A stretch of 64,000 nt of DNA from Dreissena polymorpha (GCF_020536995.1 NC_068359.1:62015615-62079614); one strand, 5' to 3'. Numbered from the stretch's first letter, positions 45,029-57,049 are shown. The notes: a model not told the origin generated them from the letters alone. A program made the numbers and translations.

Positions 45029-48000
45029 GACAATGATTATTTTACGGCTTTTCTCTCATTGCAATATTTATTTTTATCATAATTACACTTATTTTTCAGA
45101 CACACTCTCGTATGTGTTGTAGCTATAATTTATTTGACACCCAGCTTTTCCCTTATACGTGTTATAATGACTCAAAATTTTCTGACAGTTGCATTCTATC
45201 AAAATTCTACCTTTTGTGTTGATCTGTTGATACATTACATAAGTGTTTTTTACAACCGAACGACAGCCATAAAACCTTGCAGATTATTGCAAAAATCAGT
45301 GGACCATTATATTTGCTTAATTTGGGTTCAAGGGTAAGTATTCCTGGCATACAGCAGATAATTAATGCAGCCTAAGGGACAGAATTACTTCATAAACTTC
45401 AGTATACACACACGTACGGTAGAAAGGTTTTCAACCGGAAGCTTAATGGATGGGGAAATTCAGTTGAAATTATCGTTTTAAGGAACCAATAAGTTCTTCT
45501 TCATGTATTCACAGTTTTCACTGTGTATCACCAGTGGAACAACGGCAAATTATGATTACAATGATAGATTTGGGAGGTTCATACTACAAAATATTAAATG
45601 GTTATCATTGTACTTAGTGGTAAAAGTTAAACACTTGGATATCTTTCTGTAAAACAACATGTACAATATAAAATAGTTTAAACAATAATTGTCAACATAT
45701 CTTGAAGTATGTAATACTCCACAACGTGGTAGTTAATAGCAAACGCTATCTATGCTTTTGACAAGTACCGTAATACAGAGTAATATCCAATGTGTACGCT
45801 GCGAAATGTTAAAAGGGGTCTCTAAATTTTCAGACACTGACTTTTGGGGATATTTTTATGGATCTTAATTTTTCAAACAGTAATTCGGTAATATATATAT
45901 ATATTATATACTGTAATAAGGCTAGTAGCGTCTTTTCTTTAAACATACGTTTTCTCTCACAAAAACCACAGCTGAATACCTAAGATCAATCTTCATACCA
46001 TGTTGTATTTTCAAAATAAACATTATCTTAAAAAAGTATGTATTAAATAGTTGCTTGGCGCATATGTCTAGCTTATATTAATTATCACTAAAATATTTTT
46101 TTATAAACAATTAGAAACAAAATACAGAGGGATACGTAAAGTGGGCGGTGGATAATCAGCAGTTGTAGTAAAAGTCATATGAAAGAATTGTACATGAGCC
46201 ACCGCGTTACGCTTGATCACTATCAAGAATGGGACTCGTAAAGCAAAATTTATATATCTAAAAGTAGGCAATTTTTCTAGGTGTGAGTTCGAGTTCGAGA
46301 TTCACTGGATGCTTCACAAACATAATTTTGGCATTTTATATATCTTTGTTCTTATAAATTTCATCCATAAAATACTGTTACTAAATAGTAAATACATATT
46401 TGCTTGAAAAGCGCTGTTAAATATACGTCTTTATTGATGGCGATTACCATTGATTTGCCCTTAAAGCCATAATCATAAGTACGGGAGTTTACAGACCATA
46501 CTATCACAAAATTGTTTAGATCATCAAAGACTGGATACATTTATTTTTAATTTATAATAAAAATGCAAATTCACACTTTAAAAGACATCATAACCATTTC
46601 ACAATGTTTAGATATAAAATGATCTAACATTAAACCATTCTTGTACAAATTCTCGAGTCTTAATTGTTTAATCGTGCTTGATCTAATTTTAAATTGCTTA
46701 ATAAAAGAAACAAACTTGGTATCATTTTTTGGATCTGACTTTTGGATCTATGTCAGCCGCCAGATTGTTAAGTGTGTGTGTAGATCATATGTCACAGTAG
46801 CTTCAAGTTCTAAATATTATATTAATTAGGTTATATTTCTTCTGATAAATATTATCCTGCGTATTTCTGTGACACATCATATGATGTCACGTTAAATTGG
46901 AGTTCGTAAAATTGCTTTGGGTGTAGTTGCTTATGTTTGTTTCCCTAAAAAGAGGAAATTGTTATTTTTAATTGCCTTCAAATCAAACTGTTACTTTTAA
47001 ATGATAAACAAACCTCGTTTTTGAATGTTAATATATATCTGGATAATATAGCCGGTTTGGCATCTATTACTTCCGCGCAATTGCCTCAGTATTACTGGAT
47101 AATAAACGCATTGTCAACCATTATTTCAGCAGCTCTGCCACTAGCTTTTCAAAGTTAAAATTTCTGACTTCCATTGATTAAATTTTGAAAGTCATTATCA
47201 TAAAATATTAAAATAAAGTCCGACTTTAATATCGGTATTTTGCTGTGGACATTCGACTTATGAGTTGCATGTTTTACCAAGTTTTAAAAGGCAAAACATT
47301 GTCATTAAAAAGTTGTTTTCAATTAACCTTGCCTTGATCACGTTAATTAACTAGCATTTTATTTTATCCCACCACCAAAAATGAATTAATTGTCAAAAGT
47401 TTTTCCAATCATAGCACCAACAAATATTTGCCAATACATAAGCAGCTCAAGATAAAACTTCAACTGTTTTGATCACTGAAAAAAAAATTCATTCTATTCT
47501 CAAATAATCAATTACAATTATGATTTCATATTTGAATATACAAATATGTCCAATATTGACGGCAAATGTGTTTCGAATTTTCATAAACGCCTGATAAATT
47601 ACATGTAACAAGCACATTTTTAGGTGTGTATATTCGCATTCAATATTAGCACATCACATAATGCAAGCATCTGGAACATTTATTAATAACAACCAATTAA
47701 GAAGTAAATTTACATTTATATTGAAGGATACATGTAACGAATATTTTCAGATTAATACCTATAACATTAAACGAGTTCTAATTAAATACTCCACACTGCG
47801 GATTAAATAGATTATGTTCACGTTTTAGCGCAAATTTTAAGATTGCAATATAAAATATTTACCGTGGGCGTTGGGGATTTTATGTTCAGAGGGTATTTTG
47901 TAAAGGCGGAAGTCACTGTTAAACAAAGGGTTTTAGATAAGGTTTGAAACCCTTAAATATTGATTCATAAATATGTCCAAGTGAGTGGTAACAAGGTTTC

Positions 48001-48206
48001 TTTTAAGATGTTACCTACTGACTTATACCCCCAAATGCGAACTTTGCGTAGATATTGTCAAACAACATTTTGACTCAGTTTCATAAAGAATAAGCCATAG
48101 GGTGATAAAGAACTTACATTTAACAAAACCATGTGCACGACGCGTGACTTAGACTAATCAATATATAATCAATAAACTGTAGTTTACATTTAGCCTCAAA
48201 ACATTA
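45029..48206. other. AT-rich sequence between two minus-strand genes, nothing recognised
   Basis: It should hold the promoter and perhaps 5' exons of the peptidase gene. No exon with both splice sites and the right phase was found. A GTAAGT donor-like site on the plus strand at about 45335 has only an unlikely short frame before it. Confidence 0.4.
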
Positions 48207-48212
48207 TTTATT
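48207..48212 (-). promoter_or_regulatory. Poly(A) signal AATAAA of the small three-exon gene
   Basis: AATAAA on the minus strand lies 42 bp downstream of the TAG stop at 48256-48254, a normal place for a 3' end signal. It supports the call of a terminal exon there. Confidence 0.5.
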
Positions 48213-48253
48213 TTCATTAATCCCTTAAATGACTATTCCCCTATTTTGACAAC

Positions 48254-48393
48254 CTACTCATCATATTTAAAGGGCTTGGTCTCCTGGGGCTGTTCTGGTT
48301 GCTGGTTATCTACCCCTTCCGTGTTCTCTTTTTGGGCCCCCACTGACATTTCCATGGGAACACTGCCCGACCAAGCAGAAGGGCATCCTGAGT
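48254..48393 (-). CDS. Exon 3 (terminal) of the small gene
   Basis: It starts after a CTTTTTCAG acceptor, encodes SGCPSAWSGSVPMEM and a Gln/Pro-rich tail, and stops with TAG. GC content and codon use look coding compared with the AT-rich surroundings. Confidence 0.6.
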
Positions 48394-51300
48394 CTGAAAA
48401 AGCATAAGAAAAAGTCTTGCATACTGCTTATGTTAACGTTTTGGTTTAGACTTGTGTCCTTCAGAAACATTACAACATGATGCAAATATAGTATAGAAAA
48501 AATATAATCTCCGAACTGGAAGAAGGAGCAAAACCCTTACAGTTAAATTAGTATTCCTTACATTATATTCGAACCTAAATAAAACATTAACCTGGTATAT
48601 GTTTGAACCGTAGGGCTACTTTCAAAAATATTGTTTGTGCTTAGTGTGCACTTTTGAAAGCAGATTTCATTACATTTTTAGACCGAAACCTGTTCTTTGG
48701 CAAATGTTTCATTATATTTAACATGAGTATAAACATTATCATCTACGTCAGTCGTCGAAATTTGCACCTGTCTGTAATCATGTATTGGTAAGTTGTTACT
48801 TGTGCTAGCTCATGTACTAAGTTGTTAATATGAAGGCTTGTGACATGTTATAGTTCTCAAGTAGTAATCTAAGAATTTTGGCCTTTCTCTACCTACATGT
48901 ACTTCTGAACACAACTAGACCCGCTATCTCATTGATAGTGCAATTATCTGAAAATCATAGGATCACTGGTTCTATTCACATCCTGGACACATAACATGTG
49001 CACTGTCAGGTTTATCGAAATTATATCCAAGGCATTACTCCCCCTACCTTTGATTCTGGTTTGGAAGTTGTCAATTATTGACAATGTTATTGGTTTATCG
49101 TTGCCTGGGTCATCTTTAGGCGCAAGGAACCTACACAGAGAAAACTAACTCAATAACATAATAACAAATGATTGCTTAACAATTTATTTATGAAATATAC
49201 ACTACGTCTAGCGCGATTTCTGCCATCCACATCGCATCACCGCGATTCAGCCCAGAGTGGACAATTACTATCTCACCACGATACACCGTTGAACACGGTG
49301 ATTTCGCCGTGGTGAATTGCGGTGTCAGTCTATGCGTTATCGGGAAATTGATCTCACGGTGGACCACCATGATCGCGGTGGACCACCGCGGCCTCGGTGG
49401 TTCGCGGTGAAATACAGGTAAATGTGAATGAATATGTATATTTCGATATTGCAGACCGTATAATTTTTGCAAAGTTCTAGAATGTTTTATTACATTTGTA
49501 TGTACATTTGTATACATTGTAACTTGATTGTTAACAATCGTCATTATTTTCTATTGTTTACCCTCGTTCCAGAATCATTTGACAGGTCGTACATCGAGCG
49601 TGATGTACTTTATATTTTGTTTCTACAGTTTCTGCGTGAAGATTTATTTGTTGTTTATTTACAGAATTGTTTTTGTTAAAATTTCGGAAATGCTTTCTCG
49701 TTTGTGCACGTATAGCTTGCGGTATCCGGACAAACGGAACCCGGACAATCGGCACCCTGTGTTTTTTGCATACGCAGACAGTCGGCACCCTGTAAAATTG
49801 TCGACCCGGACAATCGGCACCCGATTTGATTGTATACCCGGACAAACGGCACCCGATTTAATTGTATATCCATAAAAACGGCACCCGATTAAATGCGATC
49901 GATAAAGCCCGTCAGCACCTTGTTGAACTAATTCGTCTAATCCGCTTATTGCTTTGGTGAAAGAGATGATTCATAAATCCCGTCAACAAAATGTGTTATC
50001 AAACCAAGTCGAAGTCCAAAATTGTATTGCATTAACATAATACATGTACAATGTTACAGCCCAATAAATAATAGTGACATAATATAAGTGTGGATTGATT
50101 AACGTTATCTGCTAATTGGTTTATTAACACCTCTAAAAAATGTACAAATATCAAAGACAGTTGAGCTGAACAGAATTAACAGGTCATCTTGTTACCAGTT
50201 GTTTATAAAAAAATATACACGATATTTTACCGAGCGGAACTGTCTTTTTTATTAAAATCGGATTTAGTGTTCGTGTGTCGTATGAATAGATATCGTTGCA
50301 GGAAATTAAAATGATCCGTTGTCAAACGAAAGTACGGTTGACAATAAATGCATTTTTTTTCTCTTTACGCGATATTGTGTTAGTATGTTGATGCTGCATT
50401 AACATTTTTAAAAATTGACAAGAAAAAATGGCGATTATTTTATCCGACGACATAAACAAAAGTTTGCCTCTACAAGTTTTCCGGAGAGTGCAGAACGCGT
50501 GCAAATCGGGCCATCAAGCAGGAAAATTCGGTATCGAGTTTACTGTGTACACACTCGACCCTGTGTATTGTCAAACACGCGTCAATTAACTTGTGCGACA
50601 TCGTGGCCTAGAGCGTTTTTCTCAATCAGTGTCCGACAGAATTGATACATTAAAAATTTATTTTATCTCCCCGTGTTTTTGTAACTGTAAGATGTTCATT
50701 ATTATTCGCAAATTATTATTTAATCGTCATTATTGAAAATCGCCGCGAATATTGTCGGCTGGTTTTGTTTTTCACGCTTTTTGTTTTCTGCAATTAGATT
50801 ACGTTGAACATTGCTTGATGAAATAATTATGTAATCGCTATCTACTAATTATCCCCGTAATTACCGCTATATGTCGTCACAATTTACAAATACGTTTCGT
50901 TTCACTGATTTTTAAATGTTCCGAATTTGCAAATTTTGTTAACGAAACGTTTACCCGTCGTCGCTTGTTTTAATTAATCACAAGCATGAATCGATTTAAA
51001 ATTAAAACCGGTGCATCTGATGTATTACTTCAAGCCCGGCCGATCAACCTCATCATTACCCAAACAAAATATATATACATGTATACAATATATAATTTGA
51101 AAACACCACAATACACGGAGAAGGTACTTTTTATCGCAACGATTCTGTCCATATATATATATAGCTATGACCGGGTACTTTCAATAGGGTGCCGATTGTC
51201 CGGGTGCCGTTTGTCCGGATACCTCAAGCTAAACGAGAAAGCATTTCCGAAATTTTAACAAAAACAAACAATTCTTTAAATAAACAACAAGTGAATCTTC

Positions 51301-54300
51301 ACGCAGAAACTGTAGAAACAAAACATAAAGCACATCACGCTCGATGTACGACATGTCAAATGATTCTGGAACGAGGGTAAACAATAGAAAATAATGACGA
51401 TTGTTAACAATCAAGTTACAATGTATACAAATGTACAAACAAATGTAACAAAACATTCTAGAACTTTGCAAAAATTATACGGTCTGCAATATCGAAATAT
51501 ACATGTTCATTTACATTTACCTTTATTTCACCGCGAATCATCGAGGCCGCGGTGGTCCACCGCGATCATGGTGGTCCACCGTGAGATCAATTTCCCGATA
51601 ACGCCCGCGGTGTTCAGCCACTGTCGACTGGATCTATCATGATGGAAACACCTTCCGATCGCGATGATTTTCCACGCTCACGAAAAATTGTCCACGGTGG
51701 GAGTGAGGTGGAAGGCAGAAATCGCGCTAGACGTAGTGTAACTGCCAGAATAGTATGGAAATAATATTTCCAGATTTCTGAGCTTTTTAGATCGTAGTTT
51801 GTTACATAAATATTACAAAATATGTTACAAGGGAAACCGTTTATATCGTTAATTTTGATAATAATATGAGCTCAGTGCTTTCCACAGGATTTTTGTCAGA
51901 CGCCCGGGGCTGATAGGTTTTTTTTTTTTTTAATTTAACGTGTAAATTCACGTTCTGTGGTGCGTTATAACTCAAAGAAAAACAGCGTCAAAAGACGTCA
52001 TTTGGTGCGCTATGACTCTTCAAGAAAATCCCCCAGTCATTTAAAAATATATATAATTTTTTATATTGTTTAATTGTTTAACAATTTTCCCGTACAGATA
52101 GTAAAATCCCGACTCGAACGATTCCCCAATACATCCGTTTCAACCCGACTCTATTAATTACTGTATACTTACTACTATTCAAGTTTCTATTTATTTCCCG
52201 ATAATCACGTTTATTCCGTTTTTATAAATCACTTTCTGGTAAATATTTACAATAAAAGCTCTCAATTATTTATTTAACACGAACATTGCCATTTTTCTAT
52301 AGTATCAAATAAATTTTAGGTGACTATATATAGATTTGATGAAATATTGCCTCTGAACATGCGTCAATCCCCTGACATGTTGTGTGCTTGTTAAAACGAT
52401 ACACGCACTTTATATGCACATGACATGACGTTGTACATGCTGCATAATTTTCGCGCTCTTTTTAATTGAGAAAAAGATTCGACACAAAATAAATTTGCAC
52501 TGCTAATTTGAAGCAAGAATATTTTAACGTTGCGGTAACATTTACATTGGGAAGTGTGTTTCGGATTAAAAACGCGTTAACATCGACTTACGGGAATGGG
52601 TTTCGGATTACAAATCTAATTATTCCCATTTGAGATTTCAACAAATATTAACAGTTGCGTTATGAATTCAACGATAATTTGTTTAAACAGTTTACGAGTC
52701 GAATAAATGTTTTGACGGAATTATGCATGAAATTCACGTTTTCCATGAGGATTACGGCCGATTGACATCATCAGTCTTCTATATAAGTATTGATAATCAG
52801 ACGAAACATTTACAAGTGTGCGTAATTAATTCAACGAAAATTTGTTAAAGCGCATTACGTGTCGAATAAATGTCAGGAAAACGAGGTGAATCAGTTCTGT
52901 AAATGGACATGATGAAATGTACATGTACTGGAATTAAATTGTTATCGCATAATTGTAACCGGGAGTTATTTGCACAACTAACTCGCTATAATTAATTAAT
53001 TGTTTACAACTGCAATTAATTTCTCGTATTAATTATGAGTCATAGGTAACACTTGTTTACAGTAAAAAGGTGTGATGATGATGCCTAAAACCGTATTTAA
53101 TGTACTGTTCTAGTTACCGGTTTTGCTTATTAAGCTGCGATAAACTCTTTCTTCGTGCCCGACGTCAATCAAAAATAATGGTCGATGGTTAACCCCGCCC
53201 TCATAAGCATTCGCGTAACCGATTGGACGATGAACATCACAGTTTGACGACTGGAAAGTTACCTGATAATCCTTGTCAGCATTTAAATGACTGTGTAATG
53301 TGGCTAGAATAATCGATACGCGCGTCATGCTATTCTCTTATCAGTGGATTATCCATTACCCCATGTGGTGTTTATGGCGATTACTTATAAAAGTAGGTAC
53401 CAAGTGCTCTTTTAAAACAGGGAATATTGATACACTGATAGAGAAATCTTGATTTTTTTTACAATCTCCACTTTCTTTTACTGAAAAATACACTGATCGG
53501 AAAATTTCAAGCGCCCCGGGGACTCTGATTTCGAAATTCAAGCGCCCCGGCGAGGGATCGTTAAATGGCATGTAGAAAGCCCTGGAGCTGTTTGTTAAAC
53601 CCTAAATATATTGTCTTCATATTACTTGTTTGCTCTTTCCTTTTTTGTTGTTAATAGTACACATGTGTACATAATGTTTGAACACTTTCACTGTAGTTTG
53701 TGTTTATTTGCGCAATTGGATTTGTATTGTACTGATGCACTTTGACTATACTATATTTAACTGTATATAATTGGTGAAAGGCGTTTAACCCATATTCCAA
53801 TAAAAAACTTGAAAAACTTGTTAACAAGATAATAAACATTATAAATATATCAATGATTTATTTCGTTAAAATAAAATATATCGTGTTTATAAGAACGATA
53901 TTAAATCATACCTAGTACATAATTTCATTTTAAACAAGATCTGACAAATGTAAACAAGAGCTGTGTTTGTGAAACACAATGCAACCTACTGCACCGCTTT
54001 GAATCCATATATTTGACCTTTGACCTTGAAGGATGAACCTGACCTTGACCTTTCACCACTCAAAATGTGCAGACTGACCAAAAACAATATACCCCCGATC
54101 ATTTGATCCGGGGTCATACAAAATCACTAATAATAAAATAATAAATAAAACCCTGTTAATTTTACATGGTTGAATTGCATGCATACGCTCATGGAGACAT
54201 GCTTATCATGGAAACGAGAAAAACGCATTTTTTCGATTATTAAAGGGTCGTAACTCATAAGTGTCTGGGTCAATTTGGCCGATTATCGAACTTGACCTAG

Positions 54301-55172
54301 AGTTATTGCCTTACACATTTAAATGAAGTGTGGCGAAGATCCAATGGCATTTGTTCGAGTTATTAAGCGGAAATGAGAAAAAAAAACAATTTACGATGAT
54401 TCAAGGGCCGTAACTCAGGAGTGTCTGGGTCAATTTGGCCGATTATCGAACTTTACCTAATTTGTATTTCCTTACACATTTTCATGAAGTTTGGTGAAGA
54501 TCTGATGACAATTGCTGGACTCTTTGAGCGGAAACTAATCCGGACGGACGGACGGAACAACTAACTAACGGACGGACGGTGCGATTTTGCTATGCCCCCA
54601 GAACCGCTGGTTCGGGGGCAAAAAAAACAACAATATTATTCTCTAATAATCTCATAAATATGTCCACCGAAAATTAATCAAGCCATGGTGAATAGACAAC
54701 TGAGGTTTACCACGTCTTTCACCAAAGCATACGTTAAATAATTTGTATGTTCCAATATAAAGAAGTGAAACTCCAGCTGCTGGAGCAGTATTGAATTTTC
54801 ATTAATAACAATTAAAAAATAATAAAAACACAATACCGCCACCAGCCTCTGAAGGCTGAAAATATAACAACATCGAAGATATGTACGGGGATACACGCTA
54901 CTACATCCACGCAGCACACATCAAACTGTTGTGCAATGCAATATAAAGAAGTGAAACTCCAGCTGCTGGAGCAGTATTGAATTTTCATTAAAAGCAATTA
55001 AAAAATAATAAAAACACAATACCGCCACCAGCCTCTGAAGGCTGAAAATATAACAACATCGAAGATATGCCCAAAACTAATTGTACAAATAAAAAACAAA
55101 CCTTAACATACACTCGGTGTTCACGTAGTGCACTTCATAGATTAGATCCAGAGGAATTACTCGCTTTTTCAT
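48254..55172 (-). CDS. Small three-exon gene, 97-residue protein of unknown family
   Basis: Model: exons 55172-55102, 49130-49048 and 48393-48254, with AG/GT junctions and matching phases (2 and 1). The protein starts MKKRVIPLDLIYEVHYV, continues LAPKDDPGNDKPITLSIIDN in exon 2, and ends NQQPEQPQETKPFKYDE. The first half has alternating hydrophobic residues; the last half is polar, Gln/Pro/Glu-rich and probably disordered. I do not recognise the family. There is no signal peptide or membrane segment. The ATG at 55172 overlaps an out-of-frame ATG 4 bp upstream, so initiation is uncertain, and a longer 5' end cannot be excluded. An in-frame TAA stands shortly upstream. Intron 1 (about 6 kb) is filled with mobile DNA. 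A poly(A) signal follows the stop. Confidence 0.5.
49048..49130 (-). CDS. Exon 2 of the small gene
   Basis: An 83-bp exon lies between a TCTCTGTGTAG acceptor and an AAAG/GTAGGG donor. Only one frame is open throughout, and it is the one demanded by exons 1 and 3. Confidence 0.6.
49200..51738. mobile_element. Foldback DNA transposon with ~555-bp inverted arms and TA duplications
   Basis: The arms 49200-49758 and 51186-51738 are inverted copies, nearly identical by eye except for one patch in the outer part. Both start CACTACGTCTAGCGCG, and TA flanks each side. The arms hold palindromic 'CACCGCG.TCGCGGTG' motifs and, at the inner end, 'CCGGACAATCGGCACCC' repeats that continue on the left to 49895. 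The 1.4-kb middle has no transposase; an open frame at 50415-50645 shows no family match. TA duplication suggests mobilisation by a Tc1/mariner-like or other TA-targeting enzyme. Confidence 0.8.
49730..49895. repeat. GGACAA.CGGCACCC tandem repeat
   Basis: About six units of roughly 20-36 bp are built on CCCGGACAATCGGCACCC, alternating 'ACAATCGG' and 'ACAAACGG', with spacers such as GATTTGATTGTATA. It forms the inner edge of the left foldback arm; the right arm has only about two units, so the array expanded or shrank on one side. Confidence 0.75.
51873..53584. mobile_element. CAGTGCTTTCC-ended non-autonomous DNA element, 1.7 kb
   Basis: The left end CAGTGCTTTCCACAGGATTT and the right end (TGTAGAAAGCCCTG, inverted) match with few changes, and GAGCT flanks both sides (51868-51872, 53585-53589). 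GC-rich 'CGCCCCGGGG' motifs near both ends contrast with an AT-rich middle. The 5-bp duplication and the CAGTGCT start are shared with 16758-17187, so the two are likely mobilised by one transposase type. No transposase frame is found inside. Confidence 0.65.
53953..54122 (+). mobile_element. Minimal Helentron-like element (170 bp)
   Basis: It starts AACAAGAGC with the hairpin TGTGTTTGTGAAACACA and ends with the hairpin CCCCCGATCATTTGATCCGGGG followed by TCATACAAAA. The short middle has 'TTTGACCTTTGACCTTGAAGG' cut to a single block. It is a deletion relative of 36792-37281, showing that both ends can persist with almost no body. Confidence 0.65.
54170..54630 (+). mobile_element. Helentron-like element with two ~165-bp monomers
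   Basis: Two monomers start near 54245 and 54410 ('GGGTCAATTTGGCCGATTATCGAAC', described here by position and its GGCCGATTATCG box). A GGACGGACGGACGGAAC tract and the hairpin TGCCCCCAGAACC..GGTTCGGGGGCA follow, then an A-run. The 5' end is less clear (TGCATGCATACG near 54177). Confidence 0.55.
54748..55069. repeat. Recent tandem duplication of ~133 bp
   Basis: 54748-54881 and 54939-55069 are almost identical ('AATATAAAGAAGTGAAACTC ... ACATCGAAGATATG'), separated by 57 bp of other sequence (offset ~189 bp). The pair lies just inside intron 1 of the small gene. On the minus strand each copy ends with a plausible acceptor (TATATTTTCAG). Confidence 0.85.
55102..55172 (-). CDS. Exon 1 of the small gene
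   Basis: It carries 23 codons plus AG before a GTTTGT donor. In this frame it reads MKKRVIPLDLIYEVHYVNTE and onward; the other frames stop. The phase fits the acceptor at 49131. Confidence 0.45.
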
Positions 55173-55246
55173 CCATTGGGAATTTAAGCGTTAATTCACT
55201 TTAATTTGGAAAAATGCATTTTTATTTATTTTATAACGTTTTAAAC

Positions 55247-56543
55247 AAGAGCTGTCAGAAGACAGCGCGCTCGGCTTTTCGAGTGATTGACAGTATAACG
55301 TAAGCCATCATGGGGAAATTGTTCATATTCAATAAAGTCAAGGTAATATAGTCATATTCAAACTGGTAGAGGACCATAATTGAAACATATTGATCGCTTA
55401 TGTATTAAAAGAAGGGGTAGATTTTAGACGATTATGAGTTCAGGTCTATTTTCCACAATCTATTGAACATTTGTAAAGACATAACACTCCCTGATAAGAT
55501 TATATTTCATGTTTGATAGCAATAGCTTGGGTGGGATGGTTGGATGGTCTTTCAAAAATAAAATAATAAAAAATAAATATTTGTGGGTTTTTTACCATGT
55601 TTCAAAAAATAATAATTTCTTTTTGTGTGGGGGTGGAGAGGGGGAATAATGTGAAGGTGTGATCATTTATTAGATGATATTTAAAAAAAAAAGAAAAAAA
55701 AGGAAAAACAAGTTTATTTTTTTTTGGGGGGGGGGGGGGATTCTGGGGGGCGTGAGGGATGGTTCTAAATAAAGAAGTAATGGCAATTTAAGCAAAATGT
55801 ATTTATTTGACCTTGAGATTCAAGGTCATTCAAAGGTCAAGGTCAAATTCAACTTGCCAGGTACAGTACCCTCATGGTAGTAAGAAAGAATTTGCAGTTT
55901 GAAAGCAATAGCCTTGATACATTAGAATTAAAGTGCATCTAAACACAAAATTTAACAAAATATTCAAAGTTGCTTAGTAAAAAAAGGACCATAATTCCGT
56001 CAAAATGCCAACCAGAGTTATGCAACTTGTCCTGTACAGTCCCCTTATGATAGTTAGCGAGTGTTCCAAGTCTGAAAGCAATAGCTATGATACTTTTAAG
56101 GAATAAAAAGGTACAAAACACAAAACTTAACACAATTTTCACTTTTCTAAGAATAAAAGGGGCCATAATTATGTCAAAATGCCAGTCAGAGTTACATAAC
56201 TTTGCCTGCACAGTCCCCTTATAATAGTTTGTAAGTAATGCAAGTATGAAAGAAATAGCTTTGATACTTTAGGAATAAAGTGGACCTAAACACAAAACTT
56301 AACCAAATTTTCAATTTTCTGAGTATAAAAAGGGGCATGACTCTAAAAAAAATGATGACAGAGTTATGCACCTTGATCTACACAATTGCCGTGTTGTCAT
56401 ATAGAAGTATTCCAAGTTTGAGTTAATTATCTTTGATAGTGTTAAAGTTATTTGACTTTTTAAAAAAACTTTAACCAACGGCGATGCCGACGCCGGGGCA
56501 AGTAGTATAGCTCTCATTTTTCTTCGAAAAGTCGAGCTAAAAA
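55247..56543 (+). mobile_element. Helentron-like element, CTGTCAG...GACAG family, full-length-looking copy
   Basis: It starts AACAAGAG, followed by the hairpin CTGTCAGAAGACAG and the 5' segment GCTCGGCTTTTCGAG. It ends in a GATGCCGACGCCGG tract, the 3' hairpin AGCTC..TTTTC/GAAAA..GAGCT, and the arm CTTCGAAAAGTCGAGC then TAAAAATG. The 5' segment pairs with that arm at 12 or more positions. The body has a G-rich run and three to four monomers with 'AAGGGGCCATAATT' and 'GAAAGCAATAGC' boxes. Confidence 0.7.
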
Positions 56544-56596
56544 TGATTGATAAAACTTAAATAAAATAGAAAATTTGACTCATAAACCTATCAGTA

Positions 56597-56915
56597 AAAC
56601 AAATTTTTAAAAGTAAAATTCATTTAAATAAATAAATACTTACCTGCTATCTCTTTGCTTACTCCTTTCCAAGGGGATTCACTCATTCGGAAAAAAAATA
56701 AAGCTAGGAACCGGCCACCTTCATACTGCAATATAAACTAGATTAAACATAGTGCAATGAGACCCAGGCAAAAACCAGTAATCAACCCTCAATCTTTTTT
56801 CAATATATATACAAAAATATCAATCGAAGAGCGGGGTGGGAGGTGGGACTTACCGATAGCAGATAAGTATTTATTAATTAAAATGAATTTTACTTAAAAA
56901 AATTGTTTTAATGTC
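56597..56915. repeat. Inverted repeat pair beside the YR fossil
   Basis: 56597-56662 and 56855-56912 are inverted copies ('AAAAGTAAAATTCATTTAAA' side; 'TAAATACTTACCTGCTATC' side). TTACCTGCTATCTCTT also recurs in direct orientation at 56640 and 56928. DIRS-type retroelements have complex inverted and split direct ends, so this may be the left end of the fossil that follows. Confidence 0.45.
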
Positions 56916-57049
56916 ATAAATACGTTACCTGCTATCTCTTAGCTGATTTTGCAGCTGTGGCAGGAAGGTTCGTATATATATTTTTTATCACAGTACAACC
57001 CATATACAGGTTTATCAGCTAATGATAGCAAAACCCAAAACAAGGGTTA

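Noticed and set aside
48254-48393. Joining this exon to the peptidase gene downstream
   Set aside because: It ends in a stop and is followed by a poly(A) signal, and its phase does not fit the first visible peptidase exon.
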